Assembly (NCBI GenBank): GCA_025058215.1
Contig: JANXEO010000001.1
Coordinates: 124,001-188,000 of the forward strand
Direction: 5' to 3'
DNA length: 64,000 bases
Source: Candidatus Methanomethylicia archaeon
Lineage (GTDB): Archaea; Thermoproteota; Methanomethylicia; Culexarchaeales; Culexarchaeaceae
Shown here: one piece after another, positions 9,120-17,580 of the stretch
Position numbering within the stretch: position 1 is the stretch's first letter
Layout: the number at the start of each line of letters is the position of its first letter
Notes under the pieces: model-generated
Databases searched by the model: none
What the model was told of the DNA's origin: nothing
The model's input: only the letters and a program-made list of their open reading frames with translations
Program-made: the position numbers and the translations under genes

Positions 9120-9204
9120 GCCGGGGTAGCCTAGCGGTAAGGCGCAGGCCTGGAGAGCCTGTGTCCCTTTAGGGGACTCGCGGGTTCAAATCCCGCCCCC
9201 GGCG
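9120..9204 (+). tRNA. tRNA-Ser (GGA)
   Basis: A class II tRNA with acceptor stem GCCGGGG/CCCCGGC, anticodon stem CAGGC/GCCTG and loop CTGGAGA (anticodon GGA). It has a long variable arm (TGTCCCTTTAGGGGAC region) and T arm GCGGG-TTCAAAT-CCCGC. The discriminator is G (9204) and CCA is encoded at 9205-9207. No intron is seen. It lies 33 bp downstream of cbf5. Confidence 0.96.
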
Positions 9205-9244
9205 CCACAATTTTAATAAGTATCTATGTGGAAGGGATAGGGAA

Positions 9245-11155
9245 ATGAATAAGGTTAAAATTGGTGTTATAGGGTGTGGAAGTGTTCTTAGAATTTTTCA
9301 TCTTCCAGCAATACAAGGTATTGAAAATATTGAAATTAAAGCATTAGCTGATATAAATGAAAATCAAATAACTAAAACCATTAAGAAATTCAACCTTAAA
9401 AATGTTGAAACATATAATGATCATCTCAAACTCTTGAAAAATGCTGATATAGATGCTACGTGGGTTTTAACACCACCAAAATCTCATGCTAAAATCATTG
9501 TAGATTCATTAGAGTATGAAAAACATGTTTTATGTGAAAAACCTATAGTTACATGTATTGAAGAAGTTAAATGGGTTGAGGAAGTTTTTAGAAGAAAATC
9601 TAAAGAGGGTAATTTAATTCTCATGCCAGCCCACAATTACATTTTTACTCCATGTTTTGAAGGAGTCGTTAAGTGCATTAAGGAAAATTTGATAGGTGAA
9701 ATAAAAGAGATCTATGGAAAAATGACCACAAATCTACTATTGTATAGAGCAGCTACAGATTATCGTATGTACTCCTATGTAGGAGTTATTGAAGATGTTT
9801 TACCACACTTAATTTATTTATCTCAAGATGTATGTGGCCCAGTAAAAGAAGTAGATTACATAAAAACACATTTAAACAATAGAACTGTAATAGATAGAGT
9901 TGAAGTTCATGTTAAATTTGAAAATGAAGTAAAAGGAGTCTTTTTTACAGCTTGGAATAAAAGTTTTCCAAAACTTAAATTTGAAGTTAAAGGTGATAAA
10001 GGAACAATATCAACTAATATGCTTTCATTCCCATATAATTTAACAATTAAAAGTAAAGAGGGAAAGAAGACTATAAATTATGGTAGTAAATTTAAGCAAT
10101 TGTTTAGTTTGAAACATCCATCATTTATAAATGAACACATACACTTCATTAATACAATAAATGGACTTACCAAACAGAGAGTAACACCTGAAGATGGATT
10201 TGCAGTTGTTAAAACTTTGGATTTGATAATGAGAGCACATAAAGGAGAGATTTCAATTACTAAAACATATCATGATAATAGGGTTTCTATAGTGAAATCT
10301 AATGAGAATGTAAAGAACGCTATAAAAAATGCTATTGAGCTATTAGGTGGATTAAATATACCTAAAAACTCCAAAGTTATAATTAAGCCGAATATTTGTC
10401 ATTGGAAGAATACTTATGGAATGATTATAACTGATCCTCGAGTACTAGAAGCAACTATAGAGATAGTGAAAGAACGTACAGATAAAATAATTGTAGTAGA
10501 ATCAGATAATAATTCTGGAACAGCTGACAAAAGAATGAAGAAGAGTGGTGTAATGGATATAATAGAAAAACAGGAAGTAGAATTTATAAATTTGAGTAAA
10601 GATGATGTTGAAGAACATGAAGTTGCAGGTTTTAAAATACATATACCTAAAACTATTTTAAATTCTGAATATTTTATAAACATACCAAAAGTAAAAACAT
10701 GTGCTGTTAAAAACTTAATTGTATCAATAGCAATGAAAAATATGTTTGGAATATTAGCAGATAAAAAGAAAATGGAATTTCACAAAAAGCTAATGGAAAT
10801 AATACTTTACATAAACAAAATTGTTAAACAAGATTTAATAGTTGTTGATGGGATAATTGGTATGGAGGGTTTAGGACCTGTTCTCGGAAAACCTGTAAAC
10901 CTCAACTTAATAATTGCAGGTTTAAATCCTGTAACCACTGATTCAGTATGTTGTAAACTTATGGGTATAAATCCATACGCTGTTGAAACACTATGGAAAG
11001 CTTACAAAATGAATTTAGGTGAAATAGATATTGAAAAAATAGAAATTTTAGGGGAAAAAATAGAAAGCGTTGAAAGAAAATTTTCAAAACCAATATTTAT
11101 AAAGGATAATATAATTGGAGCTGTAAGAGCTGCATTAAAAACATATATAGGTTGA
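9245..11155 (+). CDS. Fusion: Gfo/Idh/MocA-type oxidoreductase + DUF362 domain
   Basis: A 636-aa two-domain protein. Residues 1-340 are a Gfo/Idh/MocA-type NAD(P)-dependent oxidoreductase: Rossmann motif GVIGCGSV near residue 6, CEKPI near 97 and a C-terminal alpha/beta domain. Residues 345-636 are a DUF362 domain: VIIKPNICHW, FINIPKVKTCAVKNLIVSIAMKN and a C-terminal PVTTDSVCCKLMGINP. No ferredoxin-type CxxCxxC cluster is seen, although several DUF362 proteins carry one. The frame is uninterrupted and there is no internal ribosome-binding site, so this is a real fusion. ATG 9245 is preceded by AGGGATAGGG. The substrate is unknown. Confidence 0.85.
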   Translation: MNKVKIGVIGCGSVLRIFHLPAIQGIENIEIKALADINENQITKTIKKFNLKNVETYNDHLKLLKNADIDATWVLTPPKSHAKIIVDSLEYEKHVLCEKPIVTCIEEVKWVEEVFRRKSKEGNLILMPAHNYIFTPCFEGVVKCIKENLIGEIKEIYGKMTTNLLLYRAATDYRMYSYVGVIEDVLPHLIYLSQDVCGPVKEVDYIKTHLNNRTVIDRVEVHVKFENEVKGVFFTAWNKSFPKLKFEVKGDKGTISTNMLSFPYNLTIKSKEGKKTINYGSKFKQLFSLKHPSFINEHIHFINTINGLTKQRVTPEDGFAVVKTLDLIMRAHKGEISITKTYHDNRVSIVKSNENVKNAIKNAIELLGGLNIPKNSKVIIKPNICHWKNTYGMIITDPRVLEATIEIVKERTDKIIVVESDNNSGTADKRMKKSGVMDIIEKQEVEFINLSKDDVEEHEVAGFKIHIPKTILNSEYFINIPKVKTCAVKNLIVSIAMKNMFGILADKKKMEFHKKLMEIILYINKIVKQDLIVVDGIIGMEGLGPVLGKPVNLNLIIAGLNPVTTDSVCCKLMGINPYAVETLWKAYKMNLGEIDIEKIEILGEKIESVERKFSKPIFIKDNIIGAVRAALKTYIG

Positions 11156-11381
11156 AAATTTAAGCATTATAATATTCAGTAAGTTACTAATATTTCCCTT
11201 CTAACACATTAATATGATTTTAGAACATATAGATTGACTCAATTATGCAAACACAACTATATATACGAAAATTAAGTTAAAAACATTAGAAAAAGTAATT
11301 CATGTAAAAAGATAACACCATATTAGTGATTAAAACATTAAGAAGAAAATTATATAGATATGAGCATTTAACTATATTATA

Positions 11382-11455
11382 GCCGGGGTAGCTCAGACTG
11401 GGAGAGCATCCGGCTGAAGACCGGACCGCCGTGGGTTCAAATCCCACCCCCGGCA
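11382..11455 (+). tRNA. tRNA-Phe (GAA)
   Basis: Acceptor stem GCCGGGG/CCCCGGC, anticodon stem TCCGG/CCGGA and loop CTGAAGA (anticodon GAA), T arm GTGGG-TTCAAAT-CCCAC, discriminator A at 11455. CCA is not encoded. A TATA-like TTATATAG at 11350-11357 lies about 28 bp upstream of the 5' end, the right distance for its own promoter. Confidence 0.96.
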
Positions 11456-11884
11456 CTCAGATGAATACATAACCTAATATTCATTTTATATGGATGTATT
11501 GACAAATATTACTGTTTGACTTGTTTATCTTTTCTGTTATTGAATTTTGATGGATTTTCATAATTATTGAAAACCATGGTTATAGAAAATATTTAAACAT
11601 AAAACTAGTGGGAGAGACTATTACATTAAATGTAAGTGATTGAATATTGCTTAAACAAAATTATTGAGATTGAAGGGGATGAAAATAGGCTAGTTTGTTA
11701 TTACTGATATGAGTTGAGATGTTAATGGATGTGCTTATTCAATTAATTGAGATAATATAAGAGAAATGTTGAAGGAAAGAAATATCTTAAGCCATAGCTA
11801 GTTACAGGAAATAGATTAATGAACTTCAAATTTTATAATGTGATAATTGCGTGAAAAAATTGGAGTTATGTTTTGTTTATAATC
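11456..11884. other. Intergenic region, no gene recognised
   Basis: 429 bp between tRNA-Phe and the small zinc-ribbon gene. It is AT-rich, with frequent stops in all frames. I see no convincing start/ribosome-binding-site pair, tRNA, or complete C/D box pattern. A partial match (GATGAAA...CTGA...GAGATG) near 11680-11740 was judged too weak. It may hold the transcript ends of the flanking genes. Confidence 0.4.
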
Positions 11885-12028
11885 TTACAATTTGCCTATT
11901 CTATATAGTGTTGTTCCACATACTGAGCATTTTCCACGTACAGCAGGTCTACCATTCTTCAGAGTCACTTGTTCTGTGCTTACCATTGTTCTCTTCGCTT
12001 TACATTTTACACAGTATGCTTCTGCCAA
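11885..12028 (-). CDS. Small zinc-ribbon protein (DUF5679-like)
   Basis: A 47-aa protein with two CxxC pairs (CVKC near residue 6 and CSVC near residue 34) and the core VTLKNGRPAVRGKCSVCGT. This matches the small zinc-ribbon DUF5679 family (EAYCVKC..., R-A-KG-C..CGTK). No ATG is available; the TTG codon directly before AEAYCVKC fits the family N-terminus. A TTTAAA about 20-27 bp upstream on the minus strand suggests leaderless transcription from this point. GTG 12040 is an alternative start. Function unknown; a nucleic-acid or protein-binding role is only inferred from the fold. Confidence 0.8.
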   Translation of the reverse strand: MAEAYCVKCKAKRTMVSTEQVTLKNGRPAVRGKCSVCGTTLYRIGKL

Positions 12029-12140
12029 ACAAACCACTAATAGGAAATGTTTAAAGTTAATTTAAAAGGCTTATGTTTCAAAAATTTAATAAATTTCGAA
12101 ATTAAAGATGACTAAAGAAAATATTAAAATTTTATCTTAT

Positions 12141-14189
12141 TTATGTTACTAATAAGAGGATTAGTGGTGCAAATACCTCTGCAACCAATGACATTACTGT
12201 TATCATGGTATTTAGTGAGGGGCCTGCTGTATCCTTAAATGGATCTCCGACAGTATCTCCAATTACCGCAGCTTTATGAGCTTCTGATCCTTTACCACCA
12301 TATTTTCCAGACTCTATGTATTTTTTTGCATTATCCCAAAGACCGCCGGAATTTGCCATTAACAATGCAAATATGATTCCAGTTATTATGCTTCCAGCAA
12401 GAAAACTTGCAAGAGCTTCCTTCCCAAGTAATACTAATGTTAAAATAGGTGTAGTAATTGCTAGAGAACATGGTAACATTAATTCTTTAAGAGCTCCTTT
12501 TGTTGCTATGTCTACACATTTTGCATAATCTGGTTTAGCTTTACCTTCAATAAGACCAGGTACTTCTCTAAATTGACGTCTAATTTCTTCAATCATCCTC
12601 TCAGAATTCCTCCCAACAGCGAGAATAAGGAGAGCAGAGAGTAAAGGTGGCATCATACCACCAGAGAATAAGCCAATAAGAATTTCCGGTTTCATTAAAT
12701 TGAGAATTTTAATATCAACTGAATGTGCATAAGCTGAAAATAAAGCTAAAACTGTTAACGCTGCAGCACCAATGGCAAATCCTTTTGTTATAGCTTTTGT
12801 AGTATTTCCAGCAGCATCTAATCTATCTAAAATTTCAATTATATTTTCTCCAAGTCCAGATTGTTCAGCTATTCCCTTTGAATTATCTGATATTGGACCA
12901 TAAGCATCGGCAGATATAGTCATACCAACTGTTGAAAGCATTCCTACAGCAGATATAGCTATTCCATAAAATGGATTTACATTAAATGTAAGTGAAAGAT
13001 ACCATGCGGAAATTGTTGCTATACAAATTCCAATAATTGGTGGAGCTATACTTATTAATCCATATGAAAAACCAGTTAAAATATTTATAGCAGCACCTGT
13101 AGTAGATGCTTTAGCAACACTTTTAGTGGGATTTCTATCAATTGAAGTAAAATAATCTGATGTTAATCCAATAACAACACCAGCCATCAATCCAGCAAAT
13201 GTTGATAAAAAGATTCCAAGCCATCTACCACCAATTCCATAGTGATATACTGTAATTAATAGAAGTAGTGTGAAAAGTATCCATGTAGTAAAAGAACCTC
13301 TATTTAAAGCTACACCTGGATTACCCTTAATACTAAATCTAACTATAATAACTCCAATTAAAGATGAAATTAAACCTATTGCAGCTATAATTAACGGTAG
13401 AAAAACTAAAGAATCATCACCAAGTTCAGCGCCAATAATCATAGTTGCAATTATACTTGCAATATATGAATCTATTAAATCAGCACCCATACCAGCAACA
13501 TCACCAACATTATCACCAACATTATCAGCAATAACTGCTGGATTACGTGGGTCATCTTCAGGAATACCAAGTTCAACTTTACCAACAAGATCAGCACTTA
13601 TATCTGCAGTTTTAGTATATATTCCACCACCAGCTTTGGCAAATAATGCAAGAGCACTTGCACCAAAACTAAAACCTAAAGCTATAATTGAAGATTTAAG
13701 ACTATCCCAACCAAGTACTATATGATAAATATAGAAAAGTACATTTATACCAATTAAAGCTAATCCTACAACAAATAATCCCATTATAGCTCCACCATAA
13801 AAAGCTATTGGAAAAGCTTTTCTTATACCATGTTTAGCAGCATTAGTAGTTCGAACATTAGCTTCTACGGCAGCTTTCATACCAAAATAAGCTGCAAATG
13901 TTGTACATATGGATCCAAATACATAAGCTAAAGATATACTTAAACCGTAAATTATACTCTTATGGGACATGGAATAAACTATTCCTAGGATTATTGCCAT
14001 TACAATTACAAAGAAAGCTAAAGTTTTATTTTGTCTTTTAAGATATGCTTCAGCACCTTCTTTAATGGCATCAGCAATAAATTTCATTCTTTCAGTACCG
14101 CGATCCTCTCTTAAGATGAGAGTATATAAGTATATGGATAAAGAAACCGAGAGTAAACCAACAATGATAGGTACAAATAAAGTCAACAT
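12141..14189 (-). CDS. hppA: Membrane-bound proton-translocating pyrophosphatase
   Basis: A 682-aa integral membrane enzyme that hydrolyses PPi and pumps ions, with about 15-16 hydrophobic segments. The substrate-binding motifs [19 protein letters not shown] and, near the C-terminus, [17 protein letters not shown] are present. The segment [10 protein letters not shown] carries Lys and Thr at the two positions that mark K+-independent (H+-pumping) enzymes; K+-dependent ones have Ala there. ATG 14189 follows GGGG and is preferred to TTG 14201. It is monocistronic, with AT-rich DNA on both sides. Confidence 0.96.
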   Translation of the reverse strand: MLTLFVPIIVGLLSVSLSIYLYTLILREDRGTERMKFIADAIKEGAEAYLKRQNKTLAFFVIVMAIILGIVYSMSHKSIIYGLSISLAYVFGSICTTFAAYFGMKAAVEANVRTTNAAKHGIRKAFPIAFYGGAIMGLFVVGLALIGINVLFYIYHIVLGWDSLKSSIIALGFSFGASALALFAKAGGGIYTKTADISADLVGKVELGIPEDDPRNPAVIADNVGDNVGDVAGMGADLIDSYIASIIATMIIGAELGDDSLVFLPLIIAAIGLISSLIGVIIVRFSIKGNPGVALNRGSFTTWILFTLLLLITVYHYGIGGRWLGIFLSTFAGLMAGVVIGLTSDYFTSIDRNPTKSVAKASTTGAAINILTGFSYGLISIAPPIIGICIATISAWYLSLTFNVNPFYGIAISAVGMLSTVGMTISADAYGPISDNSKGIAEQSGLGENIIEILDRLDAAGNTTKAITKGFAIGAAALTVLALFSAYAHSVDIKILNLMKPEILIGLFSGGMMPPLLSALLILAVGRNSERMIEEIRRQFREVPGLIEGKAKPDYAKCVDIATKGALKELMLPCSLAITTPILTLVLLGKEALASFLAGSIITGIIFALLMANSGGLWDNAKKYIESGKYGGKGSEAHKAAVIGDTVGDPFKDTAGPSLNTMITVMSLVAEVFAPLILLLVT

Positions 14190-14391
14190 ATTGAACCCCA
14201 ATTTACACTATTTTTAATACTTGTTCTTGATGTGAAATATATTTATTTAGGTATATATTAACTTTATTAAATCTGTACTGTAAATATTCTAAAATAACAT
14301 AATAAATACATCTTAGAAAATGTTAATCTATCAAGCTTATTTACTGAAAACTAGAAATTAAATAATTGAGGTTTATATAAATTATTAAAAA

Positions 14392-14733
14392 TTATTCAGC
14401 TCCATAAAATCCATATAGTAAAAGAAGTACACCTACACCAACTACAATCATGGAATTAATTAATGATAAATCACCTACAACATATATAAAGGTGATTATT
14501 ATCCCAATTAAAGCACCTGAAAATACCATTAAAAATTTACTAATTGCAGTTTTATACCTAATAGCATAAAAGAAAACTATGACTGAAAGTCCTGAAAGAA
14601 ATCCAAAAATTAATTGTAACTGAAAATTGGGTGTGAAGAAAATTATTGAAGAAAACCATATAGATAAAACGAAAGAACCTAAGAAAACTAGAAAACTACT
14701 TATTTTATCCCCTTTACTTAAAATATTCAACAC
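14392..14733 (-). CDS. Small four-helix membrane protein, unknown
   Basis: A 113-aa protein with four hydrophobic segments (about residues 13-31, 38-56, 66-84 and 92-109) joined by short charged loops. It has no motif I recognise. The start is GTG 14733, or TTG 14730 next to it; no ATG is available. It stands alone between hppA and a tRNA region, with its own AT-rich upstream DNA. Codon use resembles the neighbours, so it is probably a real gene. Confidence 0.6.
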   Translation of the reverse strand: MLNILSKGDKISSFLVFLGSFVLSIWFSSIIFFTPNFQLQLIFGFLSGLSVIVFFYAIRYKTAISKFLMVFSGALIGIIITFIYVVGDLSLINSMIVVGVGVLLLLYGFYGAE

Positions 14734-14879
14734 ATTAACTAATTTAAGTTTAAGAAAATATAATTGTTTTCCTTAAATTAATTAAGAAAATAAAGGATAA
14801 ATCAACTTAAATTATTTTTATATAGCGAAGAAAATTTATTAAATTAAAGTTTAAAAGGGTGTCGTTAAATAAGTATATT

Positions 14880-14944
14880 GGGCGATGACTGATCAGAGTT
14901 AAATTGAAATAAATGATCTAAAGGCATTAGGAGGAGCCCACATT
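14880..14944 (+). ncRNA. Candidate small structured RNA upstream of tRNA-Gly
   Basis: About 65 nt with a closing stem TGGGC (14879-14883)/GCCCA (14936-14940), an inner stem GATCA (14891-14895)/TGATC (14914-14918) and an ACA triplet right after the closing stem. A TTTAAAA box lies about 28 bp upstream of 14880. The layout resembles an H/ACA-like RNA, but the distance from the inner stem to ACA (21 nt) is longer than the usual 14-16, and no kink-turn is clear. It may instead be the leader of the tRNA-Gly transcript. Confidence 0.3.
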
Positions 14945-14948
14945 AAAT

Positions 14949-15024
14949 GCGGCGGTCGTCTAGCCTGGTCTAGGACCCGAGTCTCCCAAGCTCGTGATCC
15001 CGGGTTCAAATCCCGGCCGCCGCA
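14949..15024 (+). tRNA. tRNA-Gly (CCC)
   Basis: Acceptor stem GCGGCGG/CCGCCGC, anticodon stem CGAGT/GCTCG (one G-U pair) with loop CTCCCAA (anticodon CCC), five-base variable loop, T arm CCGGG-TTCAAAT-CCCGG and discriminator A. CCA is not encoded. No TATA box is evident 25 bp upstream, so it may be transcribed with the structured RNA candidate just before it. Confidence 0.95.
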
Positions 15025-15099
15025 TCAACAATTTATACAAATAAAATATATACATGCATACTAACCTAATTATAATGAATAGTAAATGTGGTGGGATAA

Positions 15100-15522
15100 T
15101 TGTACGAAGATAGTAGTAAAGAAAGATTTACAAAAAAATTATTAAAACTTAAAAATTCATTGATAAAAGTGCAATTAGTTGATGGTAATGTTGTAACAGG
15201 TAAACTTATAGAAATAGATCCAGATTATTTAAACTTGATAATTGAAGAACCATTGGATAGTGGAACTAATACTCAAGAATTTACGTTGATTCCAGGTTCT
15301 TCAGTAAGTTATATAAAATGGATTAAGAGTAAGAAAAATAAGAGGGATTTAGAGGGGAGTATATTAAAACTTTTAAAAGATGAACCAAATATTACAAAAG
15401 AAGAAATAGCAAAAATATTGAATATAGATATAAAAAATGTGGATAAAATAATTAGGGGTTTAAGAAAACGGGGATTACTAGATCAAATTCAACAAGATAA
15501 TGTAAGTAATAAAAAGAATTAA
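15100..15522 (+). CDS. LSm (Sm-like) domain + winged-helix protein
   Basis: A 140-aa protein. Residues 15-75 look like an Sm fold: LKNSLIKVQLVDGNVVTGKL (Sm1) and then GSSVSYIKW (Sm2-like). Residues 85-130 form a helix-turn-helix: EEIAKILNIDIKNVDKIIRG followed by LRKRGLLD. Sm domains bind RNA; the added winged helix would allow DNA binding or dimerisation. The start TTG 15100 follows GGTGGG at 15089-15094. Both halves are in one uninterrupted frame. An RNA- or DNA-linked regulatory role is inference. Confidence 0.72.
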   Translation: MYEDSSKERFTKKLLKLKNSLIKVQLVDGNVVTGKLIEIDPDYLNLIIEEPLDSGTNTQEFTLIPGSSVSYIKWIKSKKNKRDLEGSILKLLKDEPNITKEEIAKILNIDIKNVDKIIRGLRKRGLLDQIQQDNVSNKKN

Positions 15523-15692
15523 TTTCAAATAATTTATCTTTTGTTCTTCTGTATATCATCTTGATTAAATATTAATTTGTAATTGGAGTTTTCGCATTAC
15601 TAAATTAAATTAAGTATCTTTGTTTAAAGTATAATTGCTAGTATATGTGTTGACGTAGTTTAAATATAAACATGAACTTTAAAAATGAAGAT

Positions 15693-16757
15693 TTATATTG
15701 AATTACGTCCATTTTCAAATATTATTTTGATATTCTTTCTTTCAAAATAGACATTTATGTTGAGAACTGTTGAAATCTTATCTTTATGTTCAGAATAAAA
15801 TACTGTTTCTGAATCATTTTCAAATACGAATCTATATGCATATCCACGTTTTTCATGATCTTTATCATCTAATATCCTGATAACTAAAACTTCTAAAGCA
15901 ATGTTTTTACCTTCATATAGTTTTATGAGTGCATTATGGAAACCATGAGGAGTCAATATATCGAAAAAATAATCTTTTCTTTTACTATCTCCACTAGTTT
16001 TCTCTAAAATCTTCTTTTTCTCATCTACATGTACTTCTAAATTATTTAGTTTAATAATATCACCTTGAGATATACATGATAATTTGAAATTATTTTTGTT
16101 TTTCATCTCAAGTATTACAACTATAGATTTACCAATAACTTCCCCTATGTTATTTTCAATTTTTAATGCAGTTTTTTCATCAATTCCAATACCAAGTTTA
16201 ACTCCGGTTTTCAACATAGCTTCAAAAAGTCTTGGAAATCTACCTCTTTGAATAAAATGTTGATCTACAATTAATTTTCCATCCATTAATAATCCTAGAC
16301 CAACGCCAATCTTCACATTCATATCCATTCCCTCATATATCATTGGATTACTCATTATTGCTGCACCAGCACTAGAGCCAGCAATCAACTTTCCACTTAA
16401 ATATAACTTCTTTATAGCTGTTAGTACTGGTGTTTCTTTTCCATTAACTATTAATCCTTCAATAATCCTTTCTTGAACACCACCCGTAAAGAAAATTCCA
16501 TCTAGATTTGATATTAAATTTACAATTTCATTTGAAAATGAGTTAATTCTATAGTTTTCAGATGTTATATCTATAAGTATTGGGTTGGCATTAAAACGTT
16601 TAAAACAATTTTTATGATTCTCCCAACTTTCATATGGAGAACCACTAGCTAAAGGTATGATTCCCAGTTTACAATTATGACCTCCAGAAAGTTCAACAAT
16701 GCTTTTAATTATTTCATCAACTTCTAGAATAGCGCCACCAGCAATTAGAAGTTTCAT
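15693..16757 (-). CDS. Cyanophycinase-like serine peptidase (S51 family)
   Basis: A 354-aa protein. The N-terminal LLIAGGAILE, FFTGGVQER near residue 105 and the nucleophile elbow GSSAGAA near residue 140 are typical of cyanophycinase-type S51 peptidases; QHFIQRGRFPRL and GIGIDEKTAL complete the core. Family members cleave cyanophycin or beta-aspartyl peptides. The C-terminal 110 residues are an extra segment without a recognised motif. I chose ATG 16757 because the upstream in-frame start (16790) lies too near a TATA-like TTTAATTTTA that is about 26 bp from 16757, suggesting a leaderless mRNA. The substrate here is unknown. Confidence 0.8.
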   Translation of the reverse strand: MKLLIAGGAILEVDEIIKSIVELSGGHNCKLGIIPLASGSPYESWENHKNCFKRFNANPILIDITSENYRINSFSNEIVNLISNLDGIFFTGGVQERIIEGLIVNGKETPVLTAIKKLYLSGKLIAGSSAGAAIMSNPMIYEGMDMNVKIGVGLGLLMDGKLIVDQHFIQRGRFPRLFEAMLKTGVKLGIGIDEKTALKIENNIGEVIGKSIVVILEMKNKNNFKLSCISQGDIIKLNNLEVHVDEKKKILEKTSGDSKRKDYFFDILTPHGFHNALIKLYEGKNIALEVLVIRILDDKDHEKRGYAYRFVFENDSETVFYSEHKDKISTVLNINVYFERKNIKIIFENGRNSI

Positions 16758-16860
16758 ACATAAGATGATGAATTCACTAAAATTAAACATTTACTTAATG
16801 TTATAGTACAAGTTATGGAAACTAATTTGTAAATAAATTTTGTTAATGAATTTAAAATTG

Positions 16861-16914
16861 GTTCAGCACTCAAGATCCCAATCATCAAATCATCAGGGCT
16901 AGAGTCATCATCCC
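16861..16914 (-). ncRNA. C/D box guide RNA (candidate)
   Basis: On the minus strand, in order: box C ATGATGA (16905-16911), box D' CTGA (16893-16896), box C' TTGATGA (16882-16888) and box D CTGA (16863-16866). The D guide is 15 nt (TTGGGATCTTGAGTG) and the D' guide only 8 nt, shorter than usual. The D'-C' spacer is short, as in archaea. A TATA-like element at 16936-16947 lies 25-30 bp upstream. It would direct 2'-O-methylation of an RNA containing CACTCAAGATCC; the target is not identified. Confidence 0.72.
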
Positions 16915-16975
16915 ATTATAACATCGTAATTTCAACTTATATTTTTAATTTTTGAATTTAATTTAATAAGTGAAG

Positions 16976-17521
16976 ATGAACATTAAACCTGTGGCTTTAG
17001 CAATAGTAAGTGTATCACATGAAACAGATGTTGAATTAGAAATTTTAGATTGCATATTACCATACGATTTAGATTCAAGGGTTGTTAAAACGGGAATTCC
17101 AGGTGTTATTATAATTGAATCAAGGTTAGATGGAAGATATATTATTGATATTTTGAAGAAGTGTTTTATTAGTAAGGCCAGAAGAATTATGCCAATAGAT
17201 AAAATTGTGAAAACTGATATTAATGAAATAGTGGATAATGTAATTTCACTTTCAAATATTATTGCAGACCCTTGCAAAAACTTTAGAGTTGATTTGAAAA
17301 ACTATGGTAAGAAGAAAATTAACAAAGATAAATATATAGTGGATAAAATTGCTAGGAGGTTAAAAGAGGAAAAAGGTTGGATTATTAATCTTAAAAATCC
17401 AGAAATAATAGTTTTTGTATGTATTTTAAATGAAATAACTTTATTATCATTACTTAAACGAAATGATATATGGAATGTAAAAAATTATATAAATTCACTT
17501 TCAGTCACCACTCTACTATAA
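16976..17521 (+). CDS. THUMP-domain protein (Tan1-like)
   Basis: A 181-aa protein with no catalytic domain. The segments LAIVSVSHETDVELEILDCI, VIIIESRLDGRYIIDILKK and the C-terminal KNPEIIVFVCILNEITLLSL resemble a THUMP RNA-binding domain with its ferredoxin-like N-terminal part. In eukaryotes Tan1 is the THUMP adaptor for tRNA cytidine acetylation; a similar role here is inference. The start could be GTG 16970, but ATG 16976 gives the cleaner N-terminus. It is divergent from the C/D guide RNA. Confidence 0.62.
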   Translation: MNIKPVALAIVSVSHETDVELEILDCILPYDLDSRVVKTGIPGVIIIESRLDGRYIIDILKKCFISKARRIMPIDKIVKTDINEIVDNVISLSNIIADPCKNFRVDLKNYGKKKINKDKYIVDKIARRLKEEKGWIINLKNPEIIVFVCILNEITLLSLLKRNDIWNVKNYINSLSVTTLL

Positions 17522-17580
17522 ATTAGTTTAAATGAACGAAATACATAAATTTATGGAGGAGAAATAACTTTTGATATATC

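Noticed and set aside
11680-11750. A partial C/D-like box pattern downstream of tRNA-Phe
   Set aside because: Only one good CTGA and imperfect C boxes; spacing is not that of archaeal guide RNAs.
11851-12054. A 67-codon plus-strand frame
   Set aside because: It is antisense to the zinc-ribbon gene, whose CxxC pairs and family core are far more convincing.
13270-13725. A 151-codon plus-strand frame inside the pyrophosphatase
   Set aside because: Shadow of hppA. The opposite strand carries unmistakable catalytic motifs.
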